From an archaeon (GTDB lineage Archaea; EX4484-52; WAPT01), in contig JAPDKB010000010.1 of NCBI GenBank assembly GCA_029258795.1, forward strand, positions 1-8,274: DNA of 8,274 bases. The letters are read 5' to 3'. Position numbers and translations under genes: made by a program. The notes under the pieces were generated by a model. That model was given only the letters and a program-made list of their open reading frames with translations, ran no database searches and was not told the origin of the DNA. Below, piece after piece: positions 1-6,517 of the stretch; the stretch's first letter is position 1; every line of letters starts with the position of its first letter.

Positions 1-144
1 TATCTTTCCTGGAAGGCGAGAGAATACGATTTTCATTCAAACTTCATTGCACTTGCTGCACAGGTAAATGAAAATATGCCATATCATGTTGTTTCCCGCC
101 TCTTTGAAATCTCCCATCTGCACAATACCTCAATCCTGCGTTAA
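1..144 (+). pseudogene. nucleotide-sugar dehydrogenase, internal fragment truncated by IS
   Basis: Frame 1 is open from the first base to a TAA at 142-144. It encodes a stretch beginning YLSWKAREYDFHSNFIALAA and continuing NENMPYHVV. This is the characteristic segment just after the catalytic region of UDP-glucose/UDP-N-acetylhexosamine (GDP-mannose) dehydrogenases, which oxidise a sugar nucleotide to the uronate for capsule or O-antigen synthesis. In full-length relatives this segment lies roughly two thirds along a protein of about 430 residues, followed by the C-terminal UDP-binding domain. Here the family match fades after VVSRLFE, and the last codons and the stop come from the insertion-sequence end that begins at 128. 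The C-terminal domain is absent and does not resume on the other side of the IS, so the product should be inactive. The 5' part lies outside the window. The family call rests on remembered motifs, not an alignment. Confidence 0.75.
128..144 (+). repeat. IS left terminal inverted repeat
   Basis: CCTCAATCCTGCGTTAA pairs with the complement of 1754-1770 with a single mismatch, at base 140. The TAA that ends the truncated dehydrogenase frame is part of this repeat. Confidence 0.8.
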
Positions 145-224
145 GGGGTGGTAAAATTATGCAAAGGCTGTTGTAGACGGGTTTTTGGATTTTGGGCATT
201 TCCCATATTTTTGCAAAATAGGAC

Positions 225-254
225 TTGAAAAAGCCTCCTTTCCCCTGCTATAAT
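225..254 (+). promoter_or_regulatory. transposase promoter
   Basis: A -35 box TTGAAA (225-230) is followed after 18 bp by a perfect -10 box TATAAT (249-254). Transcription would start near 260-262, a few bases before the Shine-Dalgarno site. The -10 box lies in the loop of the inverted repeat annotated at 233-274. Confidence 0.6.
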
Positions 255-274
255 AAGCAAAAAGGAAAGGAGGC
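233..274 (+). promoter_or_regulatory. inverted repeat that can sequester the transposase ribosome binding site
   Basis: gcctcctttcc (233-243) is the exact complement of ggaaaggaggc (264-274), an 11-bp stem with a 20-base loop. A second small stem, TGCT/AGCA (246-249 with 256-259), lies inside it. The right arm contains the Shine-Dalgarno AAAGGAGG (266-273) of the transposase. RNA started upstream of the element would contain both arms and could hide the binding site. RNA from the element's own promoter would lack the left arm. Such protection from read-through is known for IS10 and IS50; its operation here is inferred. Confidence 0.6.
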
Positions 275-277
275 AAG

Positions 278-1564
278 ATGCTAAGTAGTAATAAGATAAA
301 CAGAAAAATCCCATTTGTCAAGGTAGAAAAAGAGAAAGGTATGATTACTTCCCATGGTGGTCTACATTTGGTTGGGAAGTTTGCTGAAAAGGTAGGGCTT
401 TTTGATGCTCTTGATAACCATATAGAGGTGAAGGAGAGGGATTCGGGGTATTCTCCATCTGAGGCGTTGATGAGTCTGGTCTATGTATTTCTTTCGGGTG
501 GAGATGCACTGGATGATATAGAGGTGATAAGGAGAGACCATGCCTTAAGGCTTCTGCTGGGCTATGAGAGGTTTCCTCATCCTACAACTCTTGGGAGACA
601 TCTGAGGAGATATTCACTTGGGCATATAAGGCAGGTGGAGAAGGCTATAAAGGAAGTAAGGGATAATGTATTCAGGGATAGATTTTTCAAGAAGATAACC
701 CTTGATTTTGATTCATCGGTATGGAGGGGTTATGGGGATAAAGATGGGTTAAGGTATTCCTACAAGGGGGTAAAGGGTTATAATCCGCTTTTCTGTTTTG
801 TTGGTGAGACCGAAGAGTGTTTGCATATGAGATTAAGGTCTGGCAATGCATATTCTTCTGATGGGGCAGTGAGTTTTTTAAGGGAGGTTTTAGGGAAGGT
901 AAAGGCTGGGGTCATTCGTGTTCGTGCTGATAGTGCGTTTTACCGGAAGGATTTTGTTGGTGAATGTGAGAGAAAGGGTATTCTTTTTACAATAACAGCA
1001 GATCTTACCGCTTCTCTTTTAGAGAGGATAAAATCTCTTCCTTCTGATGGATGGGAAAAGGTGGGTGATGATGAGATTGCGGAGTTATATTACAGACCTA
1101 CAGGGTGGGAGAAAGAATACAGGTGTATAGTAAAGAGGGTAAAGAGGAAAAGAGGGCAGCAGGCAGACCTTTTTGAGGGGAACTACAGGTATTATGTGGT
1201 GATAACCAATATGTTTAGGGGCAGTGCTTTTCTTATTCTTTCTTCACATTTTAAGAGGTGCACAATGGAGAAGATGGTTGGTGAATTAAAGAGTGGTTTA
1301 GGGCTTGAGCCTTTGCCTCTGCGGGAGTTTTTTGCGAATTGGATGTTTTTACTTATGGGAATACTCGCATTTAATATCCTTATATGGCTCAGGCTATTTT
1401 ATCTTCCGTCCATTTATAGGAAGCATATGACGAAGAGAATGAGGTATCATCTGATAAATATTCCCGGAAGGGTGGTTCAGAACAGCAAGGGGTTGAGCCT
1501 TTACCTTATGGAGGAGCATGCGGGGATATTTCAACAGATTTATCACATTATAACGGATACTTAG
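278..1564 (+). CDS. IS1380-family DDE transposase
   Basis: This 428-residue protein catalyses cut-and-paste movement of the element. An RNase H-like catalytic core is supported by LDFDSS (Asp143/Asp145) and VRADSAF (Asp218). The C-terminal stretch from His324 to Lys338 fits the Y(2)R(3)E(6)K signature of IS4-related transposases: Arg327, the putative catalytic Glu331 and Lys338 are correctly spaced, but the leading Tyr is His324. GYNPL and RSGNAYSSDGA around residues 168-195 are typical of IS1380 members. The ATG at 278 is preceded by AAAGGAGG with a 4-base gap. The frame is complete and has the normal family length, so the enzyme may be active. It reads towards the propeller array but has its own promoter. 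Confidence 0.88.
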   Translation: MLSSNKINRKIPFVKVEKEKGMITSHGGLHLVGKFAEKVGLFDALDNHIEVKERDSGYSPSEALMSLVYVFLSGGDALDDIEVIRRDHALRLLLGYERFPHPTTLGRHLRRYSLGHIRQVEKAIKEVRDNVFRDRFFKKITLDFDSSVWRGYGDKDGLRYSYKGVKGYNPLFCFVGETEECLHMRLRSGNAYSSDGAVSFLREVLGKVKAGVIRVRADSAFYRKDFVGECERKGILFTITADLTASLLERIKSLPSDGWEKVGDDEIAELYYRPTGWEKEYRCIVKRVKRKRGQQADLFEGNYRYYVVITNMFRGSAFLILSSHFKRCTMEKMVGELKSGLGLEPLPLREFFANWMFLLMGILAFNILIWLRLFYLPSIYRKHMTKRMRYHLINIPGRVVQNSKGLSLYLMEEHAGIFQQIYHIITDT

Positions 1565-1753
1565 AAAAATAATGGTTTAAAAGACAGGGAGATTCTGTTT
1601 TGCGAAAAGGACCGAAGCCCTGATATGGAAGTGTTTTTATTTGACCGATTTCCCCCTCTTATCCTGCCATTGTAAAGACCTTCTTTTTACCATTCTCCTC
1701 CCTATATTCCTCTTTACCCTCATCTTTAACCTCCTCAACCCCAGAATGAATTT

Positions 1754-1770
1754 TTAATGCAGGATTGAGG
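1754..1770 (-). repeat. IS right terminal inverted repeat
   Basis: The complement reads CCTCAATCCTGCATTAA and matches the left end over 16 of 17 bases. It marks the boundary with cassette 1 of the propeller array. Confidence 0.8.
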
Positions 1771-2049
1771 GAATACTTTTCTTCTGTTCCTGAAATAGAC
1801 AACGGTTCTTTTCCTTTTGTTGTCATAGGTTCTTTTTCATTTACTTTTTCTCTTTCATCATCTTCTTTTGTTACTTTATCCTTTTACGATGTTTGTGGAA
1901 GGGAGGTATATCACAGGGATCTGGGTTATTTTTCAAGGGGCACCCATCATTGCGAGGTTTCACTTTCATTGCCTTCAGGGGTATATTTCCCCATCCTGAA
2001 GGCAGGCACCCAGGTTTTCAGGGGGAAGATTATCTTTATTAACCCTTAA
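1771..2049 (+). pseudogene. cassette 1: 3' remnant of propeller/sorting-tail protein gene
   Basis: Only the last 90 or so codons survive. The frame enters from the IS end, where a TTG at 1765 could serve as a start but has no Shine-Dalgarno site. It encodes a hydrophobic/serine-rich strand region, then FYDVCGREV, a charged turn, LPSGVYF and a final KIIFINP. This pattern (YDxxGRxV about 25 residues before PSGVYF, near the C-terminus) is that of the immunoglobulin-like type A sorting domain of type IX secretion substrates, although the terminal NP is not the usual Lys-rich ending. The propeller part and signal peptide are missing, presumably lost with the IS-associated rearrangement. It most resembles the tail of cassette 2. 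The stop is followed 12 bases later by the ATG of a peptidase-like fragment. Confidence 0.7.
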
Positions 2050-2061
2050 AAGGGGGTGGAG

Positions 2062-2373
2062 ATGCTTGTTTTATCTCTTTTGCTTTTATTTGGGCAGTCA
2101 CCCAACCATCATGCGGTGTTGATTACGGGTGATACACCTGAGGGAGGGAGATTGAAGGCTCAGTTGTTGAAGGGGTCTGAGGAAGAAGAGTTCACTGAGG
2201 AGGAGTTATCTCCCGGTGCATTTGTTCCTGTGGGAATGAGTGTCAATGCAGGACTATGGAATGCTGGCTCTGAGGAGAAGGGAGATGGGGTTTACGATGA
2301 ATTCTGGAACGATACCTATCTCATGTGGGAGTTGCTGTATAAGAATGGATGGCCTGATGAGAATGGAATTTAA
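2062..2373 (+). CDS. cassette 1: truncated C13/caspase-fold peptidase-like secreted protein
   Basis: The 103-residue product starts with a short signal peptide (MLVLSLLLLFGQ). Then come PNHHAVLITGD, an acidic/Lys-rich insert, and FWNDTYLMWELLYKNGWPDEN, ending GI-stop. A first beta strand ending in G(D), then a helix starting FWND and the motif NGWxxxxI, resembles the beginning of legumain-like (C13) or other caspase-fold peptidases. The catalytic His-Gly and Cys, which lie further on in the fold, are absent, so no peptidase activity is expected. The ATG at 2062 is preferred over the in-frame GTG at 2056 because AGGGGG lies 5 bases upstream of it and the same layout recurs in the other cassettes. 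It sits 12 bases after the upstream stop, which suggests translational coupling. The next promoter starts 10 bases after its stop. The family assignment is tentative. Confidence 0.6.
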   Translation: MLVLSLLLLFGQSPNHHAVLITGDTPEGGRLKAQLLKGSEEEEFTEEELSPGAFVPVGMSVNAGLWNAGSEEKGDGVYDEFWNDTYLMWELLYKNGWPDENGI

Positions 2374-2383
2374 AAAATTGTGC

Positions 2384-2412
2384 TTGACTTTGGGAGATTT
2401 TTTGAATAAGAT
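2384..2412 (+). promoter_or_regulatory. promoter of cassette 2
   Basis: TTGACT (2384-2389), a 17-bp spacer and TAAGAT (2407-2412). The start codon follows 23 bases after the -10 box. The same arrangement precedes the propeller genes of cassettes 3 and 4, which supports it as a real conserved promoter. Confidence 0.7.
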
Positions 2413-2435
2413 TGAGATATCAATAGGGGGCGAGG

Positions 2436-3885
2436 ATGAATGGAGATAAGAATTTTGAAGGAATGAGAATTGCAGGTAAAGGGGCATGGCTCCTGTGGTT
2501 TCCGTTTATTCTTTTTGCCTGGTCTCCACCGGTGAACATATCGAATACTGAGAGTTTAAGCACCTATCCTTCCATGTGCATAGACAGGAGGGGCTGGTTG
2601 CATGTGGTATGGGAGGAGAAGGTTGATGGTTCTATTGGGGTTCATGGGATAAATGATATTTACTATGTTTGCAGGGTGGGTTCGGTATGGACATTGCCTT
2701 TGAATGTTTCCAATGATTCATTTGCCAGTTGGAGGCCTGATGTTGCTGTTGATACCTTAAACAGGGTTCATGTGGTCTGGGGCAATTATGAGACGGGGAA
2801 GATAATGTGGACTATGTGTGAGGATGGGGTGTGGACAACCCCTGTTTCAATATCTGATTCAGTTCCTTATGCCTGTGTTGCTCCAAGGATTGCGGTAAAT
2901 CCTCTGGACAATGCAGTTCATTGTGTCTGGCATGATTTGGGCTCTGATACGAAAGACGCGGATGTATGGCATACCTATTTTGATGGGGAGAAGTGGAGTA
3001 TTCCTGAGAATGTGACGCATGACCCTTCTCGTTCTATCTGGCCTGATGTTGCGGTTGATTCTCTTGGAAGGATTCATTTGGTCTGGGAGGATTGTTTGAG
3101 TTCTCAACATGATGGAGCCCATATTTATTATACCAGGTATGAGAATGGTGTATGGCTTCCTTTTGAAGACATATCTCCCAATTGTGAGGGTACTGTTGCC
3201 CCCAGGATAGCGATAGACAGGGATAATAATCCTCATGTGGTGTGGGAGGAGAGGGCTGGAGGTTACCTGGTTTATTACACCTACTTTGATGGAACGAGAT
3301 GGGTAAATCCGGTGCTGGTGGATGGGAATATTTCTCGTGTTCCAGATATAGCAATAGATAAAGAAAATAGAGCCCATATTGTCTGGGGGCATGGAAGTGA
3401 AAATGAAACCTTTAATGTTTTTCATGTGGTATACAAGGATACTGTTCAGGAATTTCTCCCTGAAAAATGCCTCCAATAGTGATTCTATTTCTAATGGTCC
3501 CTGTATTGTTGTTAAAGAGTATGTGCATCTTATCTGGGGTGAGAATTTAGAAGAAGGCACTTACTTTCCCAATATTGAAATTTACTATTCCAGAAGGGAA
3601 CTTTCCGGGATAGGGAAAAAAGATGATAAAAAACCATCTTTTTCTTTCCCTTCCATTGCTGTTTGCAAACTCTCCTTTACCTTTTCTCTTTCTGAGCCTT
3701 CATTTGTGAGGGTTTCATTTTATGATTTGGCAGGGAGGAAGGTGAAGGAGGTTTCTTTGGGTTTTAAGGGAAGGGGTACCCATCGATGCAGTGTATCACT
3801 TGATTTGCCTTCAGGAGTATATTTCCCCATCCTGAGGGCGGGCACCCAGGTTTTCAGGGGGAAGATCATCTTCATTAACCCTTAA
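2436..3885 (+). pseudogene. cassette 2: secreted beta-propeller protein with sorting-type tail, frameshifted
   Basis: The first frame runs 2436-3477 and stops at TAG 3477-3479. The homologous sequence continues in the +1 frame through NASNSDSISNG to TAA 3883-3885. Removing one A from the five-A run near 3462-3466 would restore a protein of about 482 residues. The N-terminus has a signal peptide (charged start, then LLWFPFILFA). It is followed by repeats of about 48 residues with the pattern P-x-IAVD-x-x-x-RxHVVW, then IYY, then G-x-W-x-x-P-x-NIS, giving about seven blades. The tail has FYDLAGRKV and LPSGVYF and ends in FINP. The start at 2436 is weakly primed by GGGGG 5 bases upstream but aligns with the better-primed start of cassette 4. 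The gene may be broken, may be rescued by slippage, or may contain a sequencing error. The propeller resembles BNR/sialidase-like repeats, but no sialidase catalytic residues are recognised. Confidence 0.72.
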
Positions 3886-3897
3886 AAGGGGGTGGAG

Positions 3898-4206
3898 ATG
3901 CTTGTTTTATCTCTTTTCCTTTTATTTGGGCAGTCACCCAACCATCATGCGGTGTTGATTTGCGGGGATACACCTGAGGGGGCTAAAGCGAAGGCTGAGG
4001 CGTTGCTTAAGGAGGAAGATGCTGAGTTTGCTGAGGAGTTATCTCCCGGTGCATTTGTTCCTGTGGGAATGAGTGTCAATGCAGGACTATGGAATGCTGG
4101 TTCTGAGGAGAAGGGAGATGGGGTTTACGATGACTTCTGGAACGATACCTATCTCATGTGGGAGTTGCTGTATAAGAATGGATGGCCTGATGAGAATGGA
4201 ATTTAA
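3898..4206 (+). CDS. cassette 2: truncated C13/caspase-fold peptidase-like secreted protein
   Basis: This 102-residue homologue of the 2062-2373 product has the signal peptide MLVLSLFLLFGQ, then PNHHAVLICGD, a charged insert of different sequence (AKAKAEALLKEEDAEF) and the same LSPGAFVPVGMSVNAG segment. It then has FWNDTYLMWELLYKNGWPDEN and ends GI-stop at the same place. The C-terminal catalytic part is missing, as in cassette 1. The ATG at 3898 has AGGGGG upstream and lies 12 bases after the stop of the propeller gene. The insert differs in sequence and length by whole codons only, and the frame is kept open. This suggests, but does not prove, that the shortened product is made. Confidence 0.6.
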   Translation: MLVLSLFLLFGQSPNHHAVLICGDTPEGAKAKAEALLKEEDAEFAEELSPGAFVPVGMSVNAGLWNAGSEEKGDGVYDDFWNDTYLMWELLYKNGWPDENGI

Positions 4207-4216
4207 AAAATTGTGC

Positions 4217-4245
4217 TTGACTTTGGGAGATTTTTTGAATAAAAT
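4217..4245 (+). promoter_or_regulatory. promoter of cassette 3
   Basis: TTGACT (4217-4222), 17-bp spacer, TAAAAT (4240-4245). It is one base closer to consensus than the cassette 2 promoter within an otherwise near-identical intergenic region, so it may be somewhat stronger. Confidence 0.7.
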
Positions 4246-4268
4246 TGAGATATCAATAGGGGGCGAGG

Positions 4269-5621
4269 ATGAATGGAGATAAGAATTTTGAAGGAATGAG
4301 AATTGCAGGTAAAGGGGCATGGCTCCTATGGTTTCCGTTTATTCTTTTTGCCTGGTCTCCACCGGTGAACATATCGAATACTGAGAGTTTAAGCACTTAT
4401 CCTTCCATGTGCATAGACAGGAGGGGCTGGTTGCATGTGGTATGGGAGGAGAGAGAGGGAAGACATGAGGTTTATTATACTTTCTTTACGGGTGATACCT
4501 GGGGCATTCCTGTAAATATTTCCAATGACTCAAATTATTCTGTGCGTCCCGATGTTGCTGTGGATACTTTAAACAGGGTTCATGTAGTCTGGTGTGATTG
4601 GCCTCCTGGGAGGATATTGTGGTGTTATATGGAGGGGGGAATATGGTCTTCTCCTGTCTGTATTTCTGAGAGTATTCAGGCAGATAATGAGGGTCCGGAG
4701 TTAGTGGTGAATCCTTTAGACAATACTGTTCATTGTGTATGGCATGGGATTAGTGGTACTGAGTCTGTGATATGGTATTCTTTTTGGGATGGGGAGTCTT
4801 GGTCTATTCCTGAGAATATTAGTTCTCTGGATGGATATGGAGCCTGGGCTGACATAGCGGTGGATTCTCTTGGGAGCTTGCATGTTGTCTGGATGGACTA
4901 TGGAACTGAGGACATTTTTTATTCCTGCCGGGATGGGACTACATGGAGTTCACCTGTTAATATTTCCAATCTTTCAGGTCAATCCTGTGCCCCCAGGATA
5001 GCGATAGACAGGGATAATAATCCTCATGTGGTGTGGGAGGAAAGAGAAAATGGCTATCAGGTGTATTATTCTTATTTTAATGGTAATGGATGGGTAACGC
5101 CTATCTGGGTAGATTCTTTAACTGCTGCCACTCCTGATATTTCGGTGAGAAAGGATACTGCTTACATAGTTTATTCTCAAGACTATGATGTTTTTTATAC
5201 TGTATATAGAGGTTCTTCTTGTGTTCTTTTTCCTATGTGTATTTGTAGTACAGGTGGAGCGCTGTGTACCCGTATAGAGGCTAATGCTGGCTTACTTCAT
5301 GTTGTATGGCAAGATGCATCTGTGGATTCCAGTGTACCTATAAAGAACATAGAGATTTTTTACATCTCAGGTAAAGCTGAGGGCTTTGCCTCTCAGAGTT
5401 TTCTTTCTTCGGGTTCTTTTGTAGTGATTAAATATCTGTATCTTCCATTTTCAGGGTGGGACAGTGTAACCATTTATGACATTGCGGGCAGGAAGGTGAT
5501 GGAGATAGAGAGGGAGGTAATGAGGGGGATAGAGATGAAGATGCCCAGCGGGGTGTATTTTCTGGAAGTGAGGAGAGGGAATGTACGATTTTGGTACAGA
5601 CTTATCCTTTTAAACCCTTAA
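4269..5621 (+). CDS. cassette 3: secreted seven-bladed beta-propeller protein with sorting-type tail
   Basis: An intact 450-residue protein predicted to be exported. Residues 1-28 form the signal peptide (basic start, hydrophobic LLWFPFILFA, probable cleavage near Ala28). Residues 30-372 contain about seven repeats of 45-50 residues. Most carry D-x-x-x-x-x-HVVW, an aromatic (F/V/I)YY or WYS strand, then G-x-x-W-x-x-P and I-S, as expected for a seven-bladed propeller. Blades 6 and 7 are the most divergent. The tail has IYDIAGRKV (402-410), MPSGVYF (425-431) and ends LILLNP, resembling a type A sorting domain of type IX secretion. The start at 4269 is chosen by homology with cassette 4. The first 60 codons are nearly identical to those of cassette 2, while the blades differ. 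Its stop is 13 bases before the peptidase-like fragment. A binding or adhesive role is plausible; the ligand is unknown. Confidence 0.78.
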   Translation: MNGDKNFEGMRIAGKGAWLLWFPFILFAWSPPVNISNTESLSTYPSMCIDRRGWLHVVWEEREGRHEVYYTFFTGDTWGIPVNISNDSNYSVRPDVAVDTLNRVHVVWCDWPPGRILWCYMEGGIWSSPVCISESIQADNEGPELVVNPLDNTVHCVWHGISGTESVIWYSFWDGESWSIPENISSLDGYGAWADIAVDSLGSLHVVWMDYGTEDIFYSCRDGTTWSSPVNISNLSGQSCAPRIAIDRDNNPHVVWEERENGYQVYYSYFNGNGWVTPIWVDSLTAATPDISVRKDTAYIVYSQDYDVFYTVYRGSSCVLFPMCICSTGGALCTRIEANAGLLHVVWQDASVDSSVPIKNIEIFYISGKAEGFASQSFLSSGSFVVIKYLYLPFSGWDSVTIYDIAGRKVMEIEREVMRGIEMKMPSGVYFLEVRRGNVRFWYRLILLNP

Positions 5622-5634
5622 CAGGAGGTGCAGT

Positions 5635-5859
5635 ATGATTCTTGAGGTTTTGGAGTTTTTACTTGTTGTTTCTCAGGTTCCCAATCATAATGCTGTGGTG
5701 GTATCGGGTAAGGTTGCTACGCAGGATTACAACGAATTCTGGAACGACTGTTTCCTGATGTGGGAGTTGTTCTATCAAAATGGCTGGAGTAACGACCACA
5801 TCCATGTGATATACGGAGACGGTACAGTAACTTCCGCAGGGTCAGGCATTAACAGTTAA
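5635..5859 (+). CDS. cassette 3: peptidase-like fragment truncated by RAYT element
   Basis: The 74-residue product starts with a weak signal-like segment (ILEVLEFLLVVSQ), then PNHNAVVVSGK. Next come FWNDCFLMWELFYQNGW and the strand HIHVIYGDG, so it reaches slightly further than the cassette 1 and 2 versions. It lacks their acidic insert. Residues AGSGINS and the stop (5857-5859) are encoded by the end of the inserted element starting at 5837. The rest of a C13-like domain, including the catalytic His and Cys, is absent. The ATG has a strong AGGAGGTG site 5 bases upstream and follows the propeller stop by 13 bases. The fold assignment rests on motif resemblance; catalytic activity is not expected. 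Confidence 0.6.
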   Translation: MILEVLEFLLVVSQVPNHNAVVVSGKVATQDYNEFWNDCFLMWELFYQNGWSNDHIHVIYGDGTVTSAGSGINS

Positions 5860-5884
5860 CAATTTTTATCAATTTATCAAATCC
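5668..5884 (+). repeat. direct repeat, copy 1 (peptidase fragment plus element end)
   Basis: Matches 8058-8274 (offset 2390) with four substitutions by eye, all synonymous in the peptidase-like frame. The last 123 bases appear identical, across the junction into the RAYT element. Confidence 0.85.
5837..5865 (+). repeat. left 29-bp inverted repeat of RAYT element
   Basis: Exact complement of 6489-6517. In the reading direction of the upstream gene it supplies the last seven codons and the stop of the peptidase-like fragment. On the other strand it contains the stop of the RAYT frame. Confidence 0.85.
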
Positions 5885-6449
5885 TTCCAGGATTTTCTTT
5901 TTTCCTTCTATTCTTGCATATGTCAATTTTGCGCCCGCAGGAAAGGTTTCCTTCCAGGTTGAAGAGTCCTTCGCGTAAGAGAACAACCCCATGTTCTAAT
6001 CGCATCTTTTTAAATTTTATAACATCCTCAATCTCTCCCATATTTTTCCCGAAAGAATCTATTTACAAGCTCCGGGGTGATTTTAACCTCCATTCGCTTC
6101 TTTCTTCTCTCCTTTTCAAGCATATTTAATACTTTCTTCATAAACGCCTCATCACCTATATAATCCTGGACCTTTTTCACCTCAGGCATGGAAACCATCC
6201 TTGCACGAACAGGATTGAGATGATGAACATACCTGGTGAGTAATCTCTGCATAAACCTGGATAAAGGCTCATGAGCCGTCTCAATCAGTAAATGGACATA
6301 ATTAATAAACCTGTATCTGCGGGTGAGCTCCTTCAACATCTTTAAAAATTCCTACCTGTCCTCCCAGAATATCACCCGCCCCCCTCATTTCCCTTGAAAA
6401 TAACATGATGCAGAGCACCAGGATAATCTACACGCAAAGGACGTGGCAT
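5849..6449 (-). pseudogene. decayed REP-associated tyrosine transposase (RAYT)
   Basis: On the minus strand an ATG at 6449 opens with MPRPLRVDYPGALHHV and continues FKGNE, the standard RAYT N-terminus. The gene then carries many lesions. The six-C run at 6379-6384 (six G on the coding strand) marks a frameshift. The continuing frame has an in-frame TAG (6352-6354) between FWEDR and EFLKMLKEL. The HUH region reads NYVHLLIE, with the first His of the expected NHVHLL motif changed to Tyr and the preceding strand shortened. A large deletion near 6240 joins SRFMQRLL to RYVHHLNPVRARM, removing about 50 residues. Further shifts follow KYGRD. Family-like sequence resumes as YARIEGKKK and ends with a TAA at 5849-5851 inside the inverted repeat. 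A 103-codon open piece (6028-6339) survives but lacks the catalytic parts. It cannot encode an active enzyme. Confidence 0.75.
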
Positions 6450-6488
6450 GATAAGAGTTTAAAGAAAAATCAGGAGAAATTTTCAAGC

Positions 6489-6517
6489 AAATTGTTAACT
6501 GTTAATGCCTGACCCTG
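6489..6517 (-). repeat. right 29-bp inverted repeat of RAYT element
   Basis: Exact complement of 5837-5865. Just after it begins a pair of 10-base direct repeats, gaccctgggt and gaccctaggt (6511-6530), the first of which overlaps the end of the element. Confidence 0.85.

Larger units (their letters stand above)
128..1770 (+). mobile_element. IS1380-type insertion sequence, 1643 bp
   Basis: The element is bounded by inverted repeats: CCTCAATCCTGC at 128-139 and its exact complement at 1759-1770. With one mismatch they extend to 17 bp (128-144 and 1754-1770). It contains a single transposase gene. Both the length and termini starting CCT fit the IS1380 family. The bases outside the ends are caata (123-127) and gaata (1771-1775), so a target duplication is at best imperfect. 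The two flanks belong to unrelated genes, a sugar-nucleotide dehydrogenase on the left and a surface-protein tail on the right. The present junctions are therefore not a simple insertion into one gene. The 206 bases after the transposase (1565-1770) hold no convincing gene; 1640-1745 is strongly pyrimidine-rich on this strand. Confidence 0.85.
1971..2619 (+). repeat. long direct repeat, copy 1 (cassette junction block)
   Basis: Matches 3807-4452. The block covers the end of the sorting tail, the whole peptidase-like fragment, the intergenic promoter and the first 60 or so codons of the next propeller gene. The offset is 1836 bases and drops to 1833 after a 3-base indel. The centre (about 2120-2195) is variable, but from about 2201 on only a handful of substitutions are visible. 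Confidence 0.85.
3807..4452 (+). repeat. long direct repeat, copy 2 (cassette junction block)
   Basis: Second copy of the block at 1971-2619, again running from a sorting tail through a peptidase-like fragment and promoter into the start of a propeller gene. Within 4034-4452 the differences from copy 1 are scattered single bases, for example TAAAAT instead of TAAGAT in the -10 box. Copies of this length in direct orientation are good substrates for unequal crossing-over. Confidence 0.85.
5837..6517 (-). mobile_element. RAYT-containing element with perfect 29-bp inverted ends, 681 bp
   Basis: CAGGGTCAGGCATTAACAG at the left end continues to 5865, and the full 29 bases recur as the exact complement at 6489-6517. 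Between the ends lies a decayed REP-associated tyrosine (Y1/HUH) transposase gene on the minus strand and no other gene. The left end interrupts a peptidase-like gene. The right end is followed by the short spacer that carries the cassette 4 promoter. The same left end, at the same position in another peptidase fragment, starts at 8227. Perfect ends around a dead gene suggest either a recent origin of the ends or movement by an enzyme supplied from elsewhere. Confidence 0.72.

Noticed and set aside
1659-1826. Minus-strand open frame of 55 codons, rich in Lys and Glu, crossing the IS right end
   Set aside because: It spans the boundary between the IS and cassette 1, has no Shine-Dalgarno site and no recognisable domain; its composition mirrors the pyrimidine-rich strand.
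2440-2466. Tiny frame of eight codons (MEIRILKE) ending at an ATGA overlap just inside the cassette 2 propeller gene, also present in cassette 3
   Set aside because: The region is simply part of the near-identical repeat and is not conserved in cassette 4, where homology supports the upstream start instead.
2859-3560. Long minus-strand open frames (2859-3560 and 3034-3354) opposite the cassette 2 propeller gene
   Set aside because: They are antisense shadows of a repetitive coding sequence, with no start signals or domain features.
4269-5621. Sialidase activity for the propeller proteins
   Set aside because: The repeats are only BNR-like in general form; no catalytic Arg triad, Tyr/Glu pair or canonical Asp-box series could be identified by reading.
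5879-5905. Hairpin AAATCC/GGATTT followed by a T-rich run as a terminator
   Set aside because: The stem is six pairs with only two G-C pairs, too weak to support without other evidence.
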